DNA of 64,000 nucleotides, taken from assembly GCA_035771165.1 (NCBI GenBank), contig JAWNZC010000421.1, positions 1,031,001 to 1,095,000 of the forward strand, read 5' to 3'. Shown in pieces: positions 20,841 through 32,800 of this stretch; position 1 is the stretch's first letter; each line of letters begins with the position of its first letter. Origin of the DNA: Paragorgia papillata (lineage: Eukaryota; Cnidaria; Anthozoa; Scleralcyonacea; Coralliidae). The notes under the pieces are model-generated. The model searched no databases. It was given only the letters and a program-made list of their open reading frames with translations, and was not told where the DNA came from. The position numbers were made by a program, and so were the translations under genes.

Positions 20841-20864
20841 TTTTTGTATCTACTGCGCATGCGC
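20841..20864. repeat. solo copy of the satellite-boundary sequence
   Basis: TTTTTGTATCTACTGCGCAT and the following GCGC are the exact inverse of 26811-26834, the left edge of the large satellite. The DNA from 20865 to 22190 shows no gene I can support; an open frame at 21795-22046 has no recognisable domain. Confidence 0.7.
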
Positions 20865-22189
20865 TAGTAGACATGACAATTTCATGTTCAGACGTGAGAC
20901 GAGCCAACATGTTTACATGCGTTCAGCAGTCTAATCGCGCTTTGTAAACTGACAAGGCTGTGTGCATTGCTGACCAGAAATGAAATTTTCTTCTATGAAA
21001 ACAAAATTAGCCTCATGATTAAGCAACAATGTGCAAAACCTGTAGTAGTCCACGAGCGAAATTATTATGCTATTAAATAACATATTGTACAATAGTCAAA
21101 CGTCAGTGACAGGCTATGTAGAGAGTGTGAAACGGCAAGTCTTTATATTTATAATGGGGTAATTAAATTGTATGCTGCAGTTGTCAATGTCATGCAAAAC
21201 TTTATGTCATGAATGCCAAACATTTATTCTACCTTTTACTGCATGCATGCATATACAGACTGGGACTCGTGCTTCTGTGCTGGATATGAGTAGAGTTGTT
21301 AGTGCTCAGCCTCCTGTGCTTTCATTTCATGGCTTTAATCTGAGTTTCTTTCGTAAGGTAAGAACAACACAGCATGGCTAGCTCTGAATACAAGGTTACT
21401 ACAAGTACATAATTACAACATTGTTTTTACCATAGTATCTATAGGCATGACTGAACGCTGTAGATACATGAATGTCTAGACATGCCTATTTTTTATTTGT
21501 GTGTTCTTTCTTGCAATTGTCTGTGCATTTATTAGGTTTTTTTTGGGTATCATGTGTCAATTTAAATTATACTTGTTTGTTCATCATACGTACACGTATG
21601 ACTATAAATATTTCTGAGTTGCCCTTGTGGGCCACCGTAGGTTTAGTATCGATAATAGCATTGGTTTTCAGTAGTGAGATTTTCAAAGACCGTCTATACT
21701 ATACCAAATGCCCCCCCAACACACACACAATTGATTTAAATATCCACCAAAATCCGCTGCAGAATGTCATTGGCTCTTTCCAGTTTTTATTTTTTTGTGT
21801 TTATATTACAATACAGTACAGAGGACATTACAATACAACACATCACATCAGATTAACTTAAAACGTGATTGGCTACTAATAGCCAATCAGAACCTTTTAA
21901 TCAAAAAAGAATTTTCTCCCGAAGAACACGCGCGATTCCTATCCGATCTCGCGTGCGAAGGTGAGTCTGGGCCTTGGCATATGGGCGGACAAAAATACAA
22001 AACTCAAAGAAATGTCGTCCTCTTTGGAGACCAAAGGTACTTTTAAAGAGTTTTCATACTTATTACTCAGCATTTATTGTATTTAGGCGTACTTTAATAT
22101 TATTTTAACGACTAAAGAGTTGCAACGGTCTTCATTTAACGATATTATTAACTAAATTTGTGACGATATTATATGTGATAGTTAAAATA

Positions 22190-22520
22190 TGAGCGGCCGA
22201 TCTTTATGTAATATTTATAAACCGCGCAGGAGGGCTTTATCGGATATAAAACACGAGGCGATAGCCGAGTGTTTTAGAGCCGATAAAGCCCGTACTGCAA
22301 GGTTTTAAAATGGCTTCTAAAAAGAATCACTTCATACGTTGATTGGCGTAGTAATTTTGAGAATTAAGCTTATCTCAGCCGTTAAAAACCAGCGAGAAAC
22401 TTAGAGCGAGTCTATATCACAACATATATAGATCCGATACGCTCATGATTTTTCTTTGTGTTTTCCTCATGAATTATTAATGAATTTTAGAAGGGCATTT
22501 GGACGGGCGCGAATATTTTA
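22190..22520. repeat. fold-back region related to the element at 566-1055
   Basis: A hairpin at 22224-22298 (arms GGGCTTTATCGG and CCGATAAAGCCC) has the loop GAGGCGATAGCCGAGT. Flanking words ATATGAGCGGCCGATCT (22190) and TTCCTCATGAATTATTAATGA (22463) also occur at about 1040 (inverse) and 813. So the two sites share a repeat family. Confidence 0.7.
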
Positions 22521-22712
22521 ACTCACTTGTGAAATGAATATTTAAATTATACGTTGTAGTCGAAATGAATAAGAGACTCTCGAGGGAGAAACTTATAAGC
22601 AAGTAAATAAAGTACGTTGTAGTCCAAACATATTTTCCCCATAGAAATTGATCGAAATTAAATATATTCATCAGTGATGGAATACTTTTAACGAATTATT
22701 TGCATTTGGAAG

Positions 22713-23430
22713 TTGACCAGGCTATGGTCGAGTATGTCGGCGGGACGGTTTCGAAAACCAAAGAACGAAGTGGAAGAACGCTCTTTACTCGCACAAGTTA
22801 CGCCAAAAGCTACTCAGTATAACACAAAGTGGGCAAGGAAGATTTTGAGGATTGGCAGCAAAACAGAAGTAACAAGAAGCCACAGGTGGAGTCAGTCGGA
22901 GGGCAAGACTTAAACATCAGGCTCGAAGAAATGTCACCTTACAGCTTGAACTTTTGGCTGTCTAAATTTGTTAGTGAAGCTGCAAAACAGACAGGCGAAC
23001 GGTATCAGCCGAAGACTTTGTATTTGTTGATATGTGGGATAAACCGACATTTGTTAGACGTGAAAGGGGAAGATTCATTTAACATTCTTGCAAAAGGTGA
23101 CCGAAGGTGAGTAAGGGATACTTCCCTGAGGAATCTAACTTGCTAGGAAATAGGTATATATCATTGGGTGAATATGTTCTTACATTTGTTGCTAGGTTCT
23201 GGCTCTTTCGGAAGAGTTTAGATGGCGAAATGAACGACGCGACTAAGCATGGCATTGTCCAAATTTGCACGAAGGAACTCAGAGAGGAGATCACAGAAGC
23301 AGACGAGAATCAACTCTGGGAGAAGAAACTCTTGGGATCTAGTTCAGCTGAGTCATTATTACATACTATTTCAAATATATTCTCGGTCGTAGCTGTTATC
23401 CATTTTATCAACAGTAAGTTAATAAAATAG
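22713..23430 (+). pseudogene. Crypton/DUF3504-type tyrosine recombinase-like fragment, broken
   Basis: The plus strand encodes a stretch like the N-terminal region of Crypton-derived (DUF3504) proteins: GRFRKPKNEVEERSLLAQ, then after a frameshift near 22845 FEDWQQNRSNKK, SLNFWLSKFVSEAAKQTGER, YQPKTLYLLICGINRHL, and, across a likely GT-AG intron at 23107-23195, RRFWLFRKSLDGEM, then ITEADENQLWEKKLLGSSSA. The catalytic tyrosine-recombinase half is absent: the frame leaves the expected pattern after SLLHTI and stops at 23430. Read as a dead mobile-element or host-gene fragment. Family assignment comes from remembered patterns and is moderately sure. Confidence 0.6.
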
Positions 23431-23881
23431 GTTGAGTAAGAGATCTTTATGAAAGTTAATGCATACTAATTGAGTTGAGTAGGACACCTTTATCAAAGTT
23501 AATGCATACTAATTAAGCGTGCTAGGTGCTCTTTATCGCCATTTATATATCCACTTGTGGTTGGTAAGTGGTTGTCAAAAATGAACATGGAACAGATCCC
23601 GGAAGGATTAACATTAGTAAATAGGGTTATAGCCCTATGTTATAAATATACATTGAGGTTATGTTACAGAGTTTCTTAAAATAAATTTATTAGCATGTCT
23701 ACATGATAAAACAAGTTTGTTACGTTTGTTTAGTGTGGCCAGAGAAGGTTTGCAGATGATAAAATATTTCTCCCACAGGCATAAGCTACATCTGTTTGAG
23801 GTGTTATTGTAGGGCTTGGCTTGCTTGATAATTCTCCACTTAATGTTGAACTCGGCATTTTTATCTTTAAGCTCCCAGACA

Positions 23882-24394
23882 CATAGGCGGTGGAACTGGG
23901 GGGGCTAAAGCCTCCCCAACTTTGTAAAAGTGGAAAAAAGGGGGGGAAAGTAAGGGTGATTATACATTGAATATTTATACATCTTCGATATACAGCATTT
24001 TGAAAATTCCATATCACGGCAGGGTGATAATCCTGGTGAAAATCGTAAGAAAAATCGTGCAGTGTGATAGCTCAAAACTCATTTCATGAAATACTCCACG
24101 TATTAGCATTTGCTGACCAGAAGTACTATGAATGAGCCATATCGAAATGCCAAGAATTAAGAAAGGCCGAAAAAAATTAAGAATAATGAAAAAAATTGTT
24201 ATGGGAGGTAAAGGTTTTATAATGTGTAGGATTCTGTAAAATCTTCCCCCAAAACGCAGGAAATGCCATTTCAGAGACTCTAAATTTCAAAATTTTCCGG
24301 GCAGGCATGCTCCCGGACGCACCCTAGAGGTTTCTCGTGCCTTCACCGCTCGAAGTTCAGCCCCCCCTACCAAACCTATCTTCTGCCGCCTATG
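23882..24394. mobile_element. hAT-like non-autonomous element, 513 bp, 8-bp target duplication
   Basis: The ends CATAGGCGG and CCGCCTATG are inverted repeats, flanked by CCCAGACA at 23874-23881 and 24395-24402. The 8-bp duplication and CA-starting ends fit hAT. It splits the Penelope-like reading frame between KHVW and ELKDK. No transposase frame. Confidence 0.9.
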
Positions 24395-25023
24395 CCCAGA
24401 CATGTTTACTCAGCTCAGTGGAAAGTTTCTTTTCTCGGTGTTTGAATGATGCTTTGTGGTTGGTAAATCTCGTTTTGAATGTGTTTGGAGTGAGTCCGAT
24501 GTATGTTTGGTTGGGTTTGTTGTCGTTGGTGATTACTGTAGCTTGGTAAACAACTGACTTAGTTGGGTATTTGCCAAGTATAGGGCAATCGTCAGGTTTT
24601 CTGCAGTTACATTGATTTGGCATTGATGTTTGTTGTGTTGTCTTCTTTAGGATGGTCTTGTTGTGTCCGTCGATGGTTTGTTTTATGTTGGTCATGCAAC
24701 TGTAGCTAATCTTAACAGTGTTTTTGTTGAAGATTTTGTGCAAGCAATGATTCTCATGAAATTCTTCAGAAACGTTTGGCTGATGTTGGTGGCAACATTG
24801 CTGCTGTATGGTGGATTGTACCATGTGATGTTCCTGTGTCGCTTTCTAGTTTTGTTGGTGTGGTCGTTAGGTGGTGTTGGGGGTTGGAATTTCAGTTTGT
24901 GTTTGTACCCACTGTGTTCAAGAGCTCTTTGGTATAGGGGTGCTGTGCGGTTAAATGAGTTTTCATCAGATGAAATGTCAGAGAGTCGTTTGTTAATGGA
25001 TTTGGCTAAGTTCTTGATGATTA

Positions 25024-25948
25024 TGCACGAATCAATGTTAAGCCCGAGGGGGGGGAGGCCGGGCAAAAGGTGGGGCATTTGAATTTTTTGAAGTGAAGTG
25101 TTCAAAAGCACGACCCTGGGGCAGAGAATTAATGATCAAATGGAGGCAAATTGCCTCTGCCTAGGAAACGTTTTGAAAATTTCCTTTCGATTATTTTTCA
25201 TAAAAATTAACCTATAACTGGTTGTAATAAATTCTATATAATAACTGCAAAAAGTCAATATACTTTAATAAAAATATCAAGAACAGTTGAAGAAAATAAG
25301 AACAATTTTATGGTTTGCAAATCTTGCAGAACACAAACGTTTGGAATTCGTTGAAGTAAGTCCGGACAGCGTTTATGGTACCACAATTGCACACGAGTCG
25401 CAAGCCACCCACTCAAACGCTAAGATCATTTGCAATGTTGAAAGCGGTTGAAAGTGCGCAGTTTTTATATAATATTATTAACAAACATAGAAATACGATA
25501 CTCTATTGCACTTGTGGAAGATTAAAAAATCTATAAATACTAAATGTCTATTGCGCTTGATTGCACAAACACAATATGTGTAGTATTAAAGTTATATACA
25601 AAATTCTAGTTTTTAAACGGCTATTTCTAAAATGCAGATTGCTATGAAGACTTGGAAGATTTAAGCACGATACAAAATAAGATCACTTTTAGCTACTCTT
25701 ACCTTCATGCGGTTATGGTCGCCGTCGCCGTAATTAAAAACACATCCGTAGAAGAACTCGCGACTCCGAGAATTGACACGCACCAGGAAACAGCCAGATC
25801 AGCAAATATTCAAACAAATTGCAAAAATGCCCCACCCAGGGGTCGCGATTCAAGAGCACAAATGCCGCAGAGTGGGGATACAGACGTTTACCAAATCCCC
25901 CACCGTTGCCCGGCCTCCCCCCCCTCGGGCTTAACATTGATTCGTGCA
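25024..25948. mobile_element. Harbinger-like non-autonomous element, 925 bp, TTA target duplication
   Basis: The ends TGCACGAATCAATGTTAAGC and its exact inverse continue into G-rich/C-rich inverted runs (arms about 45 nt). The duplicated TTA lies at 25021-25023 and 25949-25951. A 3-bp TTA duplication suits PIF/Harbinger. It interrupts the Penelope-like frame between KSNHPPI and IIKNLAK. The interior has no recognisable protein. Confidence 0.88.
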
Positions 25949-26290
25949 TTATTGGTGGGTGGTTAGATTTGTTGTGTATGTAGAGTGGTACATTGTTGGG
26001 TTGGATGTAGGGCATATGTGTTCCAGTAGTTAAACTGAGGGTTACATCTAGAAAGTTGACGATTTTTTTGTTGACTTCGATTGTAATTTTCAGGCCGTAT
26101 TTGTTGAAGGTGGCACACAGGTCTTTTTGATTAGATCAACCTGGTGGGGGGATGCTTGAGTCATCCCGAGGCCATCGTCTCTGTATAGCCCAAAATTGTT
26201 GCCGTGTTTCTGGGTAATAAGGTAAAGGAGAAACGAGCCCACAAGTTCGCAGGATTCTGCACCGTCGTAACTGCCGTTAAGAATTTCCAA

Positions 26291-26810
26291 ATAATCCCTA
26301 ATCTAGACACTTATATAATCATCTCTGTAACTACATCTTAGTCATTATACCATTTTATCTGAAGAGTACCACACAATATTTGTGGCACGAAACTAAATAG
26401 TAATAAAATGTCTAATCAAACCTGTTGAGTCTTTGAACTTTAACTATAATATGCTCTGGATTCCCATCGAGCACTCTGCCAAAAGTTTTTACAACATATA
26501 TTAATAGTTACAGGGTATATTTCTGTTACCCTTGTACAGGTAGCGCAAGATTTGTACAAGCTGTCGACTGAAATCTCTGGGATTTTTTCCGATGAAAGTC
26601 AACAGTATGTCGGTAAGTTAATAACGATACGTGTGTTGTGAAAACATTTGTTTGACCGGCGCCATCTTGCTTGAATGCGAGCGCTGAGTGAAGAGCCTGG
26701 GTACCAGATTGGTAAGGTTGTCAGTTTCCTATTTGTTGAAAAAACTATTTTAAAATGTAGCTCCAATCTCCAATAAAGCCTTTTTGTTGCTTCTATACCA
26801 AAAATATACT
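26291..26810. other. unique spacer before the large satellite
   Basis: AT-rich DNA between the Penelope-like element and the satellite. A possible short exon-like stretch (about 26538-26612, VAQDLYKLSTEISG...) is open but unassigned. Nothing else is supported. Confidence 0.4.
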
Positions 26811-26838
26811 CGCGCATGCGCAGTAGATACAAAAATGG
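26811..26838. repeat. left boundary sequence of the 173-bp satellite
   Basis: CGCGCATGCGCAGTAGATAC followed by AAAAATGG. It is inverted relative to the right boundary at 57598-57614 (TTTTTGTATCTGCGCAG) and matches the inverse of 20841-20864. Confidence 0.75.
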
Positions 26839-29800
26839 TAAAGGGGTTAGCATTTACTTTTTGACCGATTTTGGTCATTTTTGAAACTTTTGAGTTAGGG
26901 TCAAAAACGGTTAAATAAAGTCGTTTTAGACCTTCTGTGAAAAGGAGAAGGCTGTATTTGGGCTAAAAATATTTTTTCTGATTTTTTAAAAAAAATCGGG
27001 AAAAAAAAAAGTAAAGGGGTTATTAGCCTTTACTTTTTGACCGATTTTGGTCATTTTTGAAACTTTTGAGTTAGGGTCAAAAACGGTTAAATAAACTCGT
27101 TTTAGACCTGTGAAAAGGAGAAGGCTGTATTTGGGCTAAAAATATTTTTTCTGATTTTTTAAAAAAAATCGGGAAAAAAAAAATAAAGGGGTTAACCCTT
27201 TACTTTTTGACCGATTTTTGGTCATTTTTGAAACTTTTGAGTTAGGGTCAAAACGGTTAAATAAACTCGTTTTAGACCTTCTGTGAAAAGGAGAAGGGCT
27301 GTATTTGGGCTAAAAATATTTTATTCTGCATTTTTTAAAAAAAAAATCGGGGAAAAAAAAAAAAAGTAAGGGGTTGTTAGCCTTTACTTTTTGACCGAAT
27401 TTTGGTCATTTTTGAAACTTTTGAGTTAGGGTCAAAAACCGGTTTAAATAAAGTCGTTTTAGACCTTCTGTGAAAAGGAGAAGGCTGTATTTTGGGCTAC
27501 AAAATATTTTTTCTGATTTTTTAAAAAAAATCGGGAAAAAAAACAACTAAAGGGGTTAGCCTTTACTTTTTGACCGATTTTGGTCAAATTTTTGAAACTT
27601 TTGAGTTAGGGTCAAAAACGGTTAAATAAACTCGTTTTAGACCTTCTGTGAAAAGGAGAAGGCTGTATTTGGGCTAAAAATATTTTTTTCTGATTTTTTT
27701 AAAAAAAAATCGGGAAAAAACAAAACTAAAGGGGGTTAGCCTTTACTTTTTGACCGATTTTGGGTCATTTTTGAAATCTTTTGAGTTAGGGTCAAAAACG
27801 GTTAAATAAATAAACTCGTTTTAGACCTTCCTGTGAAAAGGAGAAGGCTGTATTTGGGCCTAAAAATATTTTTTCTGATTTTTCAAAAAAAAATCGGGAA
27901 AAAAAAATAAAAAACTAAAGGGTGTTAGCCTTTACTTTTTGACCGATTTTGGTCATTTTTGAAACTTTTGAGTTAGGTTCAAAAACGGTTAAATAAAGTC
28001 GTTTTTAGACCTTCTGAGAAAAGGAGAAGGCATGTATTTGGGCTAAAATATTTTTTCTGATTTTTTAAAAAAAAATCGGGAAAAAAAAAGTTAAAGGGGT
28101 TAGCACCTTTACTTTTTGACCGATTTTGGTCATTTTTGAAACTTTTGAGTTATAGGGTCAAAAAACGGTTAAATAAAGTCGTTTTAGACCTTCTGTGAAA
28201 AGGAGAAGGCTGTATTTGGGCTAAAAATATTTTTTCTGATTTTTTAAAAAAAATCGTTAGCCTTTACTTTTTGACCGATTTTGGTCATTTTTGAAACTTT
28301 TGAGTTAGGGTCCAAAAACGGTTAAATAAAAACTCGTTTTAGATCTTCTGTGAAATGGAGAAGGCTGTATTTGGGCTAAAAAATATTTTTTCTGATTTTT
28401 TAAAAAAATCGGGAAAAAAACCCCGATTTTGGTCATTTTTGAAACTTTTGAGTTAGGTTCAAAAACGGTTAAATAAAGTCGTTTTAGACCTTCTGTGCAA
28501 TGAAAACGGAGAAGGCTGTATTTGGGCTAAAAATATTTTTTCTGATTTTTTAAAAAAAAATCCGTGGAAAAAAAAGTAAAGGGGTTAGCCTTTACTTTTT
28601 GACCGATTTTGGTCATTTTTGAAACTTTTGAGTTAGGGTCAAAAAACGGTTAAATAAAACCTGTTTTAGATCTTCTGTGAAATGGAGAAGGCTGTATTTG
28701 GGCTAAAATATTTTTTCTGATTTTTTAAAAAACAATCGGGAAAAAAAAGGGGTTAGCCCCCGATTTTGGTCATTTTTGAAAACTTTTGAGTTAAGGTTCA
28801 AAAACGGTTAAATAAAGTCGTTTTAGACCTTCTGTGAAAAGGAGAAGGCGTATTTGGGCTAAAAATATTTTTTCTGATTTTTTAAAAAAAATCGTGGAAA
28901 AAAAAAAAAAAGTAAAGGGGTTAGCCTTTTACTTTTTGACCGATTTTGGTCATTTTTGAAACTTTGAGTTAGGGGTCAAAAAAACGGTTAAATAAACTCG
29001 TTTTAGACCTTCTGTGAAAAGGAGAAGGCTGTATTGGGCTAAAAATATTTTTTCTGATTTTTTATAAAAAAATCGTGGAAAAAAAAAAAGTAAAGGGGTT
29101 AGCTTTACTTTTTGACTCGATTTTGGTCATTTTTGAAATTTTGAGTTAGGGTCAAAAACGGTTAAATAAATTCGTTTTGACCTTCTGTGAAAAGGAGAAG
29201 GCTGTATTTGGGCTAAAAAATATTTTTTTTCTGATTTTTTTTAAAAAAAAAATCGGGAGAAAAAAAAAAACTAAAGGGGTGTTAGCCTTTACTTTTTGAC
29301 CGATTTGGTCATTTTTGAAAACTTTTGAGTTAGGGTCAAAAACGGTTAAATAAACTCGTTTTAGACCTTCTGTGAAAAGGAGAAGGCTGTATTTGGGCTA
29401 AAAATATTTGTTTCTGATTTTTAAAAAAAAAATCGGGAAAAAACAAACTAAAGGGTTAGCCTTTACTTTTTGACCGATTTTGGTCATTTTTTGAAACTTT
29501 TTGAGTTAGGGTCAAAAAACGGTTTAAATAAACTCGTTTTAGACCTTCTGTGAAAAGGAGAAGGCTGTATTTGGGCTAAAAATATTTTTTCTGATTTTTA
29601 AAAAAAAAATCGGGAAAAAAACAAACTAAAGGGGGTTAGCCTTTACTTTTTGACCGATTTTGGTCATTTTTGAAAACTTTTGAGTTAGGTTCAAAAACGG
29701 TTAAATAAAGTCTGTCGTTTTAGACCTTCTGTGAAAAGGAGAAGGCTGTATTTTTGGGCTAAAAATATTTTTTCTGATTTTTTAAAAAAAATCGTGGAAA

Positions 29801-32800
29801 AAAAAAAAAAGTAAAGGGGTTAGCCTTTACTTTTTGACGATTTTGGTCATTTTGAAACTTTTGAGTTAGGGGTCAAAAAACGGTTAAATAAACTCGTTTT
29901 AGACCTTCTGTGAAAAGGAGAAGGCTGTATTTGGGCTAAAAATATTTTTTTATGATTTTTTAAAAAAAATCGGGAAAAAAAAAAAAAACTAAAGGGGTGT
30001 TAGCCTTTACTTTTTGACCGATTTTGGTCATTTTTGAAAACTTTTGAGTTAGGGTTCAAAAACGGTTAAATTAAAGTCGTTTTAGACCTTCTGTGAAAAG
30101 GAGAAGGCTGTAATTTGGGCTAAAATATATTTTTTCTGATTTTTTAAAAAAAATCGGGAAAAAAAAAAAGTAAAGGGGTTAGCCTTTACTTTTTGACCGA
30201 TTTTGGTCATTTTTGAAACTTTTGAGTTAGGTTCAAAACGGATTAATATTAAAGTCGTTTTAGATCTTCTGTGAAAATGGAGAAGGCTGTATTTGGGCTA
30301 AAATATTTTTTCTGATTTTTATAAAAAAAAATCGGGTGTGAAAAAAACCCTTATTTATTGACCGATTTTGGTCATTTTTGAAACTTTTTGAGTTAGGTTC
30401 AAAAACGGTTAAATAAAGTCGTTTTAGACCCTTCTGTGAAAAGGAGAAGGCTGTATTTGGGCTAAAAATATTTTTTCATGTTTTTTTAAAAAAAATCGTG
30501 GAATAAAAAAAAAAGTTAAAGGGGTTTAGCCTTTTACTTTTGACCGATTTTGGTCATTTTTGAAACTTTTGAGTTAGGGTCATAAAAACGGTTAAATAAA
30601 CTCGTTTTAGATACTTCTGTGAAATGGAGAAGGCTGTATTTGGGCTAAAAAATATTTTTTCTGATTTTTTAAAAAAAAATCGGGAAAAAACCCCTCGATT
30701 TTGGTCATTTTTGAAACTTTTGAGTTAGGTTCATCAAAAAACGGTTTAAATAAAGTCGTTTTAGACCTTCTGTGAAAAGTGGAGAAGGCTGTTATTTGGG
30801 CTAAAAATATTTTTTCTGATTTTTTAAAAAAAATCGTGGAAAAAAAAAGTAGTAAGGGGTTAGCCTTTACTTTTTGACCGATTTTTGGTCATTTTGAAAA
30901 CTTTTGAGTTAGGGTCAAAAAACGGGTTAAATAAAACTCGTTTTAGACCTTCTGTGAAAAGGAGGAAGGGCTGTATTTGGGCTAAAAATATTTTTTCTGA
31001 TTTTTTAAAAAAAATCGGGGAAAAAAAAAACTAAAGGGGTGTTAGCCTTTACTTTTTGATCCGGATTTTGGTCATTTTTGAAACTTTTGAGTTAGGGTCA
31101 AAAAACGGTTAAATAAAGTCGTTTTAGACTCCTTCTGTGAAAAGGAGAAGGCTGTATTTGGGCTAAAAATATTTTTTCTGATTTTTTAAAAAAAAATCGG
31201 GAAAAAAAAAAGTAAAGGGGTGTTAGCCTTTACTTTTTGTACCGATTTTGGTCATTTTTGAAACTTTTGAGTTAGGTTCAAAAACAGTTAATAAAGTCGT
31301 CTTAGACCTTCTGAGAAAAGGAGAAGGCTGTATTTGGGCTTAAAATATTTTTTCTGATTTTTTAAAAATAAATCGGGAAAAAAAAAGTAAAGGGGTTAGC
31401 CTTTACTTTTTGACCGATTTTGGTCATTTTTGAAACTTTTTGAGTTAGGTTCAAAAACGATTAAATAAGTCGTTTTAGATCTTCTGTGAAAATGGAGAAA
31501 GGCTGTATTTGGGCTAAAAATATTTTTTCTGATTTTAAAAAATTTTAAAAAAAAAATCGGGAAAAAAAACCCCGATTTTGGTCATTTTTGAAACTTTTGA
31601 GTTAGGTTCAAAAACCGGTTAAATAAGTCGTTTTTGACCTTCTGTGAAAAGGAGAAGGCTGTATTTGGGCTATAAATATTTTTTCTGATTTTTTAAACAT
31701 AAAATCGTGGAAAAAAAAAAAGTAAAGGGGTTAGCCTTTACTTTTTGACCCGATTTTGGTCATTTTTGAAACTTTTGGAGTTAGGGTCAAAAACGGTTAA
31801 AATAAACTCGTTTTAGATCCTTCTGTGAAATGGAGAAGGCTGTATTTGGGGCTAAAATATTTTTCTGATTTTTTAGAAAAAAATCGGGAAAAAACCCCCG
31901 ATTTTGGTCATTTTTGAAACTTTTTGAGTTAGGTTCAAAAACGGTTAAATAAAGTCGTTTTAGACCTTTCGTGAAAAGGAGAAGGCTGTATTTGGGCTAA
32001 AAAATATTTTTTCTGATTATTTAAAATAAAATCGTGGAAAAAAAAAAGTAAAGGGGTTAGCCTTTTACTTTTTGACCGATTTTGGTCATTTTTGAAACTT
32101 TTGAGATTAGGGTCAAAAACGGTTTAAATAAACTCGTTTTAGATCTTCTGTGAAATGGAGAAGGCTGTATTTGGGCTTTAAAAATATTTTTTCTGATTTT
32201 TTAAAAAAAAATCGGGAAAAATAAAAAGAAAAAACCCCGATTTTGGTCATTTTTTGAAACTTTTGAGTTAGGTTCATAAAACGGTTAAATAAAGTCGTTT
32301 TAGACCTTCTGTGTAAAAGGAGAAGGCTGTATTTGGGGCTAAAAATATTTTTTCTGATTTTTTAAAAAAGAATCGTGGAAAAAAAAAAGAAAAGTAAAGG
32401 GGGTTAGCCTTTACTTTTTGACCGATTTTGGTCATTTTTGAAACTTTTGAGTTAGGGTCAAAAACGGTTAAATAAACTCGTTTTAGACCTTCTGTGAAAA
32501 GGAGAAGGCTGTATTTGGGGCTTAAAATATTTTTTTCTGATTTTTTAAAAAAAATCGGGAAAAAAAAAAAACTAAAGGGGTGTTAGCCTTTACTTTTTGA
32601 CCGATTTTGGTCATTTTGAAACTTTTGAGTTAGGGTCAAAAACGGTAAATAAAGGTCGTTTTAGACCTTCTGTGAAAAGGAGAAAGGCTGTATTTGGGCT
32701 AAAATATTTTTTTCTGATTTTTTTAAAAAAAAATCGGGAAAAAAAAAAGTAAAGGGGTTGTTAGCCTTTACTTTTTGACCGATTTTGGTCATTTTTGAAA

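Larger units (their letters stand above)
23659..26290 (-). pseudogene. Penelope-like retroelement, 5'-truncated, with RT end and GIY-YIG domain
   Basis: Reading leftwards from 26290: YDGAESCELVG, then GLYRDDGLG (the YxDD-type reverse transcriptase catalytic motif), NFLDVTLSLTTGTHMPYIQP, KSNHPP, then SINKRLSDISSDENSFNRTA, RNITWYNPPYSSNVATN, CNCRKPDDCPILGKYPTKSV, VVYQATV...TYIGLT (GIY-YIG core), [18 protein letters not shown], and a stop at 23659. Frameshifts lie near 26118 and 24760. Two DNA elements interrupt it (23882-24394, 25024-25948); removing each restores the expected protein order. The RT fingers and palm N-terminal part is missing, typical 5' truncation. Inactive. Confidence 0.88.

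Noticed and set aside
24337..25082. Plus-strand frames of 70-139 residues opposite the Penelope-like element
   Set aside because: Shadows of the minus-strand reverse transcriptase/GIY-YIG frames, which match a known protein family.
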